This document shows positions 12,296 through 19,048 of a DNA stretch of 64,000 bases, piece by piece; the stretch's first letter is position 1; each line of letters starts with the position of its first letter. This stretch comes from Denitratimonas tolerans. Its GTDB lineage: Bacteria; Pseudomonadota; Gammaproteobacteria; Xanthomonadales; Xanthomonadaceae. A program made the translations under genes and the position numbers. Under the pieces are notes generated by a model. The model had not been told where the DNA came from. It saw only the letters and a list, made by a program, of their open reading frames with translations, and made no database searches. Location: the NCBI RefSeq assembly GCF_037203605.1, contig NZ_JBBDHC010000001.1, positions 62,001 to 126,000 of the forward strand, given 5' to 3'.

Positions 12296-14163
12296 CGACG
12301 TTCTCCTTCGCGCTGGCGGCGCTGAAGCTCAAGCTGGAACTTGCGGCGCAAGAGCCCACCCGGATCATCGGGGACGCGCTGCAGGAGGTGCTCCATCGCC
12401 TGCTGGCGCTCGGCCTCCTCGACGGTCAGCGGTGCCGGCTGGCCTTCGTCCGCGGGCGACTGCTCTTCGGCCGCAGACCGGTCCAGGGCCTGCTGCATCT
12501 CCTGCGCGTAGCGTTCGGCATCCTCGCCGGCCTTGCCCGCCTCGTCTTCGCCGGCCTCGGACCCGTCGGAGCCATCGCGCGCCTTGCGCTCGGCCTCCGA
12601 CGCCTCGTCCTGCGCGCCGGATTTCGTTTCCGGCTCGCCGTCCGGCGGCGCATCGGACTCCTGCGATGAAGGCGGACCGTCCTCGTCCGGTTCGTCCCCG
12701 GAGGCATTGTCCTGCCCGCTTCCGTCCGATGATGGTTTGCCGCTGTCCTGCCCATCCTGAGGGGAATCCTGCGGCGAGGATTGTTCCTGTCGCTGGCGCA
12801 ACCATTCTTCGAGCGCCTTGCGGTTGGCCGCCGCATCGGGAAAGTCGGGCTGCAGGGCGAGTGCGCGCGCATAGGCATCGAGCGCCTCCTCGTAGCGCCC
12901 GGCCCCGACCAGTGCGTTGCCCAGGTTGTAGCTGCCGGTGGCGTCATCACGGCGGGCGAAGGCCTCTGTCGCGGCGGCATAGTCTTCGGCGCGATACGCG
13001 GCCGCACCGCGCAGTGCGGGATCGCGCGCAAGTGCCTGTGCCGCCTTGGCATCGCCCTCTTGCAGCGCCTCCCAGGCGCGCTGGTCGGGCCGCTGCCAGA
13101 GGTCGCGCCACTCCAGCGCCTGGGCCGGCGCGACGGGCAGCGCGATCATGAGCGCGACAACCGCCAGCCAGCCGCGTCGAAACGCCAGCGCGGCGAGCGG
13201 CAGCAGCGCCAGCAGCAGCCAAGGTCCTTCGTCGCGCCAGCCGAGGTGGGAGCGCGCGCCCTCTTCGATCCGGGTGGTCGCATCGACGCGCGCCGCGGTG
13301 ACGCCGAGCCGATCCAGATCCATCGCATCGACGGTCAGCTCGGCATAGCGTCCACCGCCGAGGCGCGCGAGCTGTTCAAGCGAGCTGGCGTCGAGCCGCG
13401 GAATCAGGATCGCCCCGGCGTCATCCTGCAGGAACCCGCCGCGCGCGCGCGGCACCGGCGCGCCCTGCGCCGTGCCCACGCCCAGCACCGAGACGCGCAG
13501 GCCCGCATCGCGCGCCGCGCGCGCCGCATTGCTCGCACGCCCGTCGACCTGATCGGTGAACAGCAGCAGGTCGCCGCCGGGTTCGCCGGCATCGCGCAGC
13601 AGGCGCAGCGCCAGCTCGATGGCGCGATCGGCGCGCTGGCCGGGCAGCGGCATGACATCGGGCGACAGCGCGGCCGCCAGATCGCCGAGCGAGGCGGCAT
13701 CGTCGGTCAGGGGGGCGACGGTGAAGGCGTCGCCGGCATAGCCGATCAGGGCGGTCTGGCCTTCGCCGCGGCGCGCCAGCAGGTCGGCCAGCTTGAAGCG
13801 CAGCCGCGACATGCGGTCGGGCTTGAGGTCGGTGGCGTGCATCCGCTCCGACAGATCCACCGCCAGGATCAGCGGGGCCTGCAGCTGCACTACCGGGCGA
13901 GCCTCCTGCCGGAACGACGGGCCGGCCAGCGCCAGCACCAGGAGCACGAATCCGGCCGCAGCCAGCCAGGGCATCGCGCCGGAGCGCAGCACGCCGGCCG
14001 ATTCCTGCACCAGATACGGCAACAGGGCGGGGTCGCAGATGCGCCGCCACGGATCGGCGCGACGCGCCTGCCGCCGCCCGTACCACGCCAGCACCGGCAG
14101 CAGCGCCAGCGCCAGCAGCCAGGCCGGGCGCAGGAAATGGAAGTCGGCCAGCCATGCGCTCAT
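12292..14163 (-). CDS. batB: BatB-BatC fusion: VWA domain, TPRs and acidic disordered tail
   Basis: A 623-residue protein joining what are often two genes. Residues 1-85 carry N-terminal membrane segments, 95-290 a von Willebrand A domain (BatB), two further membrane segments follow (LLLALLPLAALAF and AVVALMIALPVA), then TPRs (SYNLGNALVGAGRYEEALDAY) as in BatC, and a roughly 150-residue tail rich in Asp, Glu, Ser and Gln. The metal-ion site is degenerate: D103-L-S105-E-R107 has Arg where DxSxS expects Ser. ATG 14163 (MSAWLADFHF) was chosen because it gives the 4-base overlap with batA; an in-frame start at 14196 would intrude into batA. Confidence 0.87.
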   Translation of the reverse strand: MSAWLADFHFLRPAWLLALALLPVLAWYGRRQARRADPWRRICDPALLPYLVQESAGVLRSGAMPWLAAAGFVLLVLALAGPSFRQEARPVVQLQAPLILAVDLSERMHATDLKPDRMSRLRFKLADLLARRGEGQTALIGYAGDAFTVAPLTDDAASLGDLAAALSPDVMPLPGQRADRAIELALRLLRDAGEPGGDLLLFTDQVDGRASNAARAARDAGLRVSVLGVGTAQGAPVPRARGGFLQDDAGAILIPRLDASSLEQLARLGGGRYAELTVDAMDLDRLGVTAARVDATTRIEEGARSHLGWRDEGPWLLLALLPLAALAFRRGWLAVVALMIALPVAPAQALEWRDLWQRPDQRAWEALQEGDAKAAQALARDPALRGAAAYRAEDYAAATEAFARRDDATGSYNLGNALVGAGRYEEALDAYARALALQPDFPDAAANRKALEEWLRQRQEQSSPQDSPQDGQDSGKPSSDGSGQDNASGDEPDEDGPPSSQESDAPPDGEPETKSGAQDEASEAERKARDGSDGSEAGEDEAGKAGEDAERYAQEMQQALDRSAAEEQSPADEGQPAPLTVEEAERQQAMEHLLQRVPDDPGGLLRRKFQLELQRRQREGERR

Positions 14164-15143
14164 GCGGCCGATCCTTCGCGCGCACGCTGCGGCCATCGAA
14201 TCAGCGACAGCAGCGCCAGCACCAACGCGGCACCGGCGGGCCAGGGATACAGCTCGCTCGCCAGGCGCACCTGCTCGGCGCTGTGCTCGATCTGTTCGAG
14301 CCGATCCAGCTCGGCATAGATTCCAGCCAGCTCGGCGGTATCGCGAGCGCGGAAGAAGCGGCCGCCGGTGGCATCGGCGATGGTGCGCAAGGTGGCCTCA
14401 TCGATTTCCGCCGAGGGCAGCATCATTCCGAACGGTCCGCGCTGCGCATCGGCGCCGAAGGCGATGGTGTAGACGCGCACCCGATGCGCCTGCGCCAGTT
14501 CGGCCGCCTGCGCCGGCTGCAGGGCACCGGCGTTGTTGGCACCGTCGGTCAGGAGGATCACCACGCGCTGCTGCGCCGGGCGCTCGCGCAGGCGCTTGAC
14601 CGCAAGCCCGAGGGCATCGCCGATGGCGGTTTCGCGCCCGGCCAGACCTACCGCGCTGGTTTCGAGCTGGTGGCGCACGCTCTGCCGGTCGAAGGTGAGC
14701 GGCGTGACCTGATAGGCCTGCTGTCCGAACAGGATCAGGCCGAGGCGGTCGCCGGCGCGGCGCTCGATGAAGTCGTTCAATACGCGTTTGACGGCGGTGA
14801 GGCGATCCACGCTGCGCCCGCCGATCCGCATGTCCTCGGCCGCCATGCTGCCGGAAACGTCGACCGCCAGCATCAGGTCGCGGCCGGTGCGCGGCGGCGC
14901 AACGGGTTCCTCCACCCACTGCGGCCGCATCGCTGCCACGCACAGCGCCAGATAGGCCAGCGCCGGCAGCCAGAGCCGTCCCGACAGCACGCCGCTGCGG
15001 CGTTCGCCCGCCAGCCCGACCAGCTCGGCATAGAACGGCACCCGCAGCGCCGCGCCGCCGCGCTCGCGGGCGCGCGGCAGCCGCCGCGCCAGCAGCGGCA
15101 GCAGCGCGGCGGCCAGCGCCCAGGGCCAGGCGAACTCAAACAC
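14160..15143 (-). CDS. batA: BatA: VWA-domain membrane protein
   Basis: A 327-residue membrane protein with two N-terminal membrane segments (WPWALAAALLPLLA and LWLPALAYLALCVAAM), a VWA domain at about residues 88-290 and a C-terminal membrane segment (AGAALVLALLSLI). The MIDAS motif DVSGS (95-99) is intact, with TDGANNAG further on, so this copy should bind Mg2+ or Mn2+, unlike its fused neighbour. It overlaps batBC by 4 bases and the DUF4381 gene by 8. Presumed role: a metal-dependent protein-interaction module working with the MoxR ATPase. Confidence 0.91.
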   Translation of the reverse strand: MFEFAWPWALAAALLPLLARRLPRARERGGAALRVPFYAELVGLAGERRSGVLSGRLWLPALAYLALCVAAMRPQWVEEPVAPPRTGRDLMLAVDVSGSMAAEDMRIGGRSVDRLTAVKRVLNDFIERRAGDRLGLILFGQQAYQVTPLTFDRQSVRHQLETSAVGLAGRETAIGDALGLAVKRLRERPAQQRVVILLTDGANNAGALQPAQAAELAQAHRVRVYTIAFGADAQRGPFGMMLPSAEIDEATLRTIADATGGRFFRARDTAELAGIYAELDRLEQIEHSAEQVRLASELYPWPAGAALVLALLSLIRWPQRAREGSAA

Positions 15144-15615
15144 GGCGCGCCTCCGCCCAGCGCGGCAGGGTCCGCTGCACCAGCGCGCGAAGGCGTTCGG
15201 CGTCCTGCGGATCCACCTCGCGGCGATAGGGCACCTCGAGCAGGAGGCGACCGCCGCCTTCGGAAAACGGACGCGCCGGATCGTCTCCGTCGAGGAAATG
15301 GAGCCAGGCTTCGCCCTGCCGCGAAGCTACGCCCGCATCAGTGAGCACGGCCACCCGGCGCAGGAATACCGACAGCGCGGCGGCGTGTGCCGCAGGCGAC
15401 TGCAAATGCGGGTGACGAGCCTCGATCGCGGCGAGTTCGTCGGCCAGCTGCCTGCGCCAGGCGCGCCGCTGTCCCTGCCGCCACAGCCACCGGGATGCGA
15501 GGATCAACAGCAGCAGTGCCAGCACGGCCAGCGCCCACCAGCCCGGCGCCGGCGGCCACCAGCCCGGCGCGGCGGGCAGGTGAATGTCCTGCAGCACCAG
15601 TCCCTCGGGCATCAT
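15136..15615 (-). CDS. DUF4381 domain protein of the Bat operon
   Basis: A 159-residue protein typical of the small gene between DUF58 and batA. A proline/tryptophan-rich start (LPAAPGWWPPAPGWW) leads into one membrane segment (ALAVLALLLLILAS), then a charged cytoplasmic helical domain ending LVQRTLPRWAEARRV. The start at 15615 (ATGATG, MMPEGL) overlaps the DUF58 stop by 4 bases; longer upstream open frame is antisense-like sequence within DUF58. Its role is unknown beyond belonging to this membrane module. Confidence 0.85.
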   Translation of the reverse strand: MMPEGLVLQDIHLPAAPGWWPPAPGWWALAVLALLLLILASRWLWRQGQRRAWRRQLADELAAIEARHPHLQSPAAHAAALSVFLRRVAVLTDAGVASRQGEAWLHFLDGDDPARPFSEGGGRLLLEVPYRREVDPQDAERLRALVQRTLPRWAEARRV

Positions 15616-16571
15616 GCCGCCGACTCCTGCCTGGCTCCCAGCTCCGTGGCACCGCGCAGCAGCGCCGCCAGCGCGTCGACCGGATCGGCCTCCGTGACCA
15701 CCCGGCTGACCCGCACGCCGGCCCGCCGCAGGCGTTCGATGGCCGCCTCGCGCTGCACGGTGAAGTGTTCCTGCCAGCGCGCCCGGGCCTGACGCGACTC
15801 CAGGTACAGGTGGCCCGTCCGCTGCCCGTCGCTGACGCGATAGTCGCCCGCCGGCAGGGCCGCGCACTCGATCGCATCCTCGATGAGGCAGGCGGCGAGA
15901 TCGTGGTGCGCGCGCAGGCGAGCCAGCGCTGCGGCGCTCGCGTCGTCGACGCTGCGTGCATCCAGCAGCAGCAGCACCTGGCTGCCCGGCCGCAGGATGC
16001 GGCGCAGTGCATCCACGCCGCGCGCCAGCTCGGCGGCCGCCGCTTCCGAGGTCTGCATGCCACGTTGCGGCTGCCAGCGCACCAGGGCATCGAGCGCGCG
16101 CAGCACGCCGCGACGCCCGCCGGTCGGCGGCACGAATTCGACACCGGAGCCGCCGGCGGCGGCCGCAAGGCGGTGCCCCTGCTGCATCGAATGCCACAGC
16201 ATGAGCGCCGCCAGCCGTCCGGCCTGCACCGATTTGAAGCAGGTTCGCGTGCCGAAGGCCATGGCCGCGCTGCGGTCGTAAACCACGGCGGTGATGCGCT
16301 CGCGCTCGGGCTGGAAAAGTTTCGTGTGGGTGCGCCCGCTGCGGGCCGTGACGCGCCAGTCGATGTGGCGCACGTCGTCGCCCGGCGCATAGGGCCGTGA
16401 TTCGGCGTACTCCATGCCGCGACCGCGGAACGGTGACTGATGTCCGCCGGAAAAGAGATCGGCGCTGCGGCGCTGCGTCATGCGCGCCAGGCGCGGCACG
16501 CACGCGCGCAGCGCAACCAGTTCGCGCAGATCGAATCGCACGCCGGGGATGGACGGGTTTGCGGAATCCAT
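15612..16571 (-). CDS. DUF58 domain protein
   Basis: A 319-residue DUF58 protein, regular partner of MoxR ATPases. The DUF58 core GMEYAESRPYAPGDDVRHIDWRV is visible near residues 52-75, followed by a VWA-like half (VVYDRSAAMAFG, LLLLDARSVDD). Unlike many family members it has no N-terminal membrane segments, so it is probably cytoplasmic. It starts 12 bases after moxR ends and overlaps the following gene by 4 bases. Function is inferred only from context. Confidence 0.87.
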   Translation of the reverse strand: MDSANPSIPGVRFDLRELVALRACVPRLARMTQRRSADLFSGGHQSPFRGRGMEYAESRPYAPGDDVRHIDWRVTARSGRTHTKLFQPERERITAVVYDRSAAMAFGTRTCFKSVQAGRLAALMLWHSMQQGHRLAAAAGGSGVEFVPPTGGRRGVLRALDALVRWQPQRGMQTSEAAAAELARGVDALRRILRPGSQVLLLLDARSVDDASAAALARLRAHHDLAACLIEDAIECAALPAGDYRVSDGQRTGHLYLESRQARARWQEHFTVQREAAIERLRRAGVRVSRVVTEADPVDALAALLRGATELGARQESAA

Positions 16572-16583
16572 GCCGATGCGTGA

Positions 16584-17588
16584 TCAGGGGACCGGAACGC
16601 AGTCGAGCAGGCGATCGATCACCGCATCACTGCTCGTGCCGTCGGCCTCGGCTTCGAACGACAGCAGGACGCGATGACGCAGCACGTCGTGGGCCACGGC
16701 GTGGACGTCCTGCGGGGCCACATAGTCGCGCCCGGCGAGCCAGGCGTGCGCACGCGCGCAGCGCTCCAGCGAGATCGTCCCGCGCGGGCTGGCGCCAAAG
16801 GCGATGCGGCGCGCGAGCGCGGCGTCGTAGGGCGCGGCGTCGCGGGTCCCCAGCACCAGTTCGATGAGGTAGCGCTCCACCTCCGGCGAGACGTGCACGT
16901 CGAGCACGGACTGGCGAGCGGCGAAGATGTCCTGCACGGGAATCCGCGCAACTGGCTCGTTCTGATCCCGCGCGCCTGCGCTTCGCTGCGCCTGCTCCCG
17001 GGCCAGCGCGAGGATGCGCTGCTCCGCATCGGCCTTCGGATAACCGATGCGCACATGCATGAGAAAGCGGTCGAGCTGCGCCTCGGGCAGCGGGTAGGTG
17101 CCCTCCTGCTCGATCGGGTTTTGCGTGGCCATCACCAGGAACAGCGCCGGCAGCGGATAGGTGACGCGCCCGACCGTGATCTGGCGCTCGCCCATGGCTT
17201 CCAGCAGGGCCGACTGCACTTTGGCCGGAGCGCGGTTGATCTCGTCGGCGAGCACGAGGTTGTGGAAGATCGGCCCGGGCTGGAATTCGAAGCGCCCCTC
17301 CTGCGGCCGATAGATGTCGGTACCGGTCAGGTCGGAGGGAAGCAGGTCCGGGGTGAACTGGATGCGGTGGAAATCCGCCTCGATGCGCGCCGCCAATTCC
17401 TTGATCGCCGTGGTCTTGGCCAGACCCGGCGCGCCTTCCACGAGGAGGTGCCCGTCTGCAAGCAGGGCGATGAGCAGGCGCTCCACCAGCTCGGGCTGCC
17501 CGACGATGCGCGCGGCGAGGTGGTCGCGCAGCCGGGAAAACGTGTCTTGCAGCGCGGTGGCGTCCGCGCGTTCGGTGAATCCATCCAT
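16584..17588 (-). CDS. moxR: MoxR-family AAA+ ATPase
   Basis: A 334-residue AAA+ ATPase, first gene of the Bat operon. It has Walker A GAPGLAKT (residues 52-59), Walker B LVLADEINR (111-119), sensor 1 region MATQNPIEQEGTYPLPEAQLDR and a C-terminal lid. MoxR proteins act as chaperone-like ATPases with VWA partners, here BatA and BatBC. ATG 17588 (MDGFTERADA) was chosen: an in-frame ATG at 17699 lies in GC-rich, non-family sequence upstream of the predicted promoter. Confidence 0.92.
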   Translation of the reverse strand: MDGFTERADATALQDTFSRLRDHLAARIVGQPELVERLLIALLADGHLLVEGAPGLAKTTAIKELAARIEADFHRIQFTPDLLPSDLTGTDIYRPQEGRFEFQPGPIFHNLVLADEINRAPAKVQSALLEAMGERQITVGRVTYPLPALFLVMATQNPIEQEGTYPLPEAQLDRFLMHVRIGYPKADAEQRILALAREQAQRSAGARDQNEPVARIPVQDIFAARQSVLDVHVSPEVERYLIELVLGTRDAAPYDAALARRIAFGASPRGTISLERCARAHAWLAGRDYVAPQDVHAVAHDVLRHRVLLSFEAEADGTSSDAVIDRLLDCVPVP

Positions 17589-17661
17589 GAGAGTGTCCGT
17601 TGCCGAGGCGAGTCCGAGGGGCGGAGCGCCGCTTGGACAGCGGCGCGTGGCGAAGGTTCGG

Positions 17662-17689
17662 ATTCTAGTGCGGCGCGGCGCATTGTCGC
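17662..17689 (-). promoter_or_regulatory. Candidate sigma-70 promoter of the moxR-bat operon
   Basis: On the minus strand, GCGACA (17684-17689) and TAGAAT (17662-17667) are spaced 16 bases apart. Transcription would start near 17655, giving a leader of about 67 bases. The -10 matches 5 of 6 positions and the -35 matches 4 of 6. Confidence 0.5.
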
Positions 17690-17725
17690 GCCCTCGCATG
17701 CCCGAGGCGCCCTCGCATGCCCGAG
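17688..17725. repeat. Perfect tandem 19-bp direct repeat upstream of moxR
   Basis: Two adjacent identical copies of GCGCCCTCGCATGCCCGAG (17688-17706 and 17707-17725). Each includes the palindrome GCATGC. The array touches the predicted -35 of the moxR operon. Confidence 0.75.
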
Positions 17726-17761
17726 GTGCGCGTGCGTGACCTGCGACGGCGTCGGATCGGG

Positions 17762-18919
17762 CTAGGCCGCGCCCTGCGCCTGCAGCGCCCGGGCGAGCGG
17801 CTCGGGCTTTCCGATCAGGTAGCCCTGTGCGTAGCGCACGCCCAGCCGGCGCAGGGTCTGCAGCTGCTCGGGCGTCTCGACCCCTTCGGCGAGCGCGTCG
17901 GCGCCGGTGGCGCGCACCAGCCCGACGATGGCATCCAGCATCATCGCCGCCCTGCTCGAACCTTCCACGCCGCGCAGGAAAGCCTGGTCGATTTTCACGG
18001 TATCAAAGGCCAGTGCGCTCAGATGGCTGAGGTTGGAGAACCCGGTGCCGAAGTCGTCGAGCGCGACCCGGATTCCGGCGGCACGGCAGGCGTCCAGCAC
18101 CTCGGCCGTGTGCGGATAGTCGAGCACCTGGCTCTCGGTGATCTCCAGCTTCACGGCGCTGGCCGGCAGGGCTGCATCCCCGAGGCGCTCGAGCAGGGAC
18201 TGGATGAGGTCGGCCTCGCGCAGCTGCCGTGCGGATACGTTGATGGAAAGGAAGGGAAGCTGCGCCATGCCTCTGGATCGCATCGTCACGAGCGCAGAGA
18301 TGGCTTCCTGCAGCATGAATTGCCCGACCGGGACGATCAGCGAGGTCTCTTCGGCCAGCGTGATGAATTCGAGCGGCGAGATCGGGCCACGCTCGGGATG
18401 GTCCCAGCGGATCAGCGCCTCGTAGCCGGCGATCTTGCCAGTCGGGATGTCGAGCAGCGGCTGCAGGTGCATCTGCAGGCGTCCGCCGTCCAGCGCCTCG
18501 CGCAGCTGGGACTCGAGGCGAATCTTGGCCACGGCGGCGGCGTCATCCGTACCCAGGCTCTGGTCCGGTGCCGCCCCACCTTGCAGCGTTGCGAGCGCAG
18601 CACGGTAGCGCTTGATTTGACCCCCGAGCAGAGCGCGGACGATCGGGTCGGTCTGCGCGATGCGCTCGGCCAGGTGGCCACGGTCGATGACCAGAAGTGC
18701 GGTGTCTTCCAGCGCCACCGCCGTCGCGGTGCGCGGCGCGTTGTCGATCAGCGCCATTTCGCCGACCAGATCACCGGGGCCCAGATCCGCCAATGTCACG
18801 GCGCTGTCGGTACCGCGCAGCGAAACGCGAATGCGCCCGCGCTCGACGAGGTAGGCCACATCGCCAGCGTCGTGCTCCTGGAAGAGCACCTCACCTGCCT
18901 GCAGCTGCCTTCGCGCCAT
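17762..18919 (-). CDS. Cyclic-nucleotide-binding-domain EAL protein (predicted c-di-GMP phosphodiesterase)
   Basis: A 385-residue protein: residues 1-110 form a cNMP-binding-like beta roll (LVERGRIRVS, GDLVGEMALIDNAPRTATAVA), and 140-385 an EAL domain. The catalytic set looks intact: EAL at 167-169, INVSARQL, KLEITESQ, ALDDFGTGFSNLSHL, VKIDQAFL, AEGVETPEQ and QGYLIGKP. There is no GGDEF domain, so hydrolysis of c-di-GMP under control of a bound nucleotide or other ligand is likely. ATG 18919 has GGAG 8 bases upstream; an in-frame ATG at 19030 would read through the terminator hairpin of the next gene. It lies downstream of the pil genes in the same direction, but behind that terminator. Confidence 0.9.
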   Translation of the reverse strand: MARRQLQAGEVLFQEHDAGDVAYLVERGRIRVSLRGTDSAVTLADLGPGDLVGEMALIDNAPRTATAVALEDTALLVIDRGHLAERIAQTDPIVRALLGGQIKRYRAALATLQGGAAPDQSLGTDDAAAVAKIRLESQLREALDGGRLQMHLQPLLDIPTGKIAGYEALIRWDHPERGPISPLEFITLAEETSLIVPVGQFMLQEAISALVTMRSRGMAQLPFLSINVSARQLREADLIQSLLERLGDAALPASAVKLEITESQVLDYPHTAEVLDACRAAGIRVALDDFGTGFSNLSHLSALAFDTVKIDQAFLRGVEGSSRAAMMLDAIVGLVRATGADALAEGVETPEQLQTLRRLGVRYAQGYLIGKPEPLARALQAQGAA

Positions 18920-19004
18920 GCCTTGCTCCAAGCTGCACGCGGCACCTCGCCGCGTACAGCGTGCCCGAAATTCCGATGCCCGGCAGCCTGCACGGGCCGG
19001 AAAC

Positions 19005-19034
19005 GACAGTGGGATGGTTTCCCATCCCACTGTC
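19005..19034 (-). terminator. Hairpin terminator after the Ig-like lipoprotein gene
   Basis: A perfect 13-bp stem (GACAGTGGGATGG with CCATCCCACTGTC) and a 4-base GAAA loop on the minus strand, followed by GTTTCC. It begins 14 bases after the lipoprotein stop. The short T-tract makes efficiency uncertain. Confidence 0.7.
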
Positions 19035-19048
19035 CTTGCAACGATACC

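Noticed and set aside
18920..19030. Upstream extension of the EAL gene to an ATG at 19030
   Set aside because: The extension would translate the terminator hairpin of the preceding gene; ATG 18919 has a good ribosome binding site.
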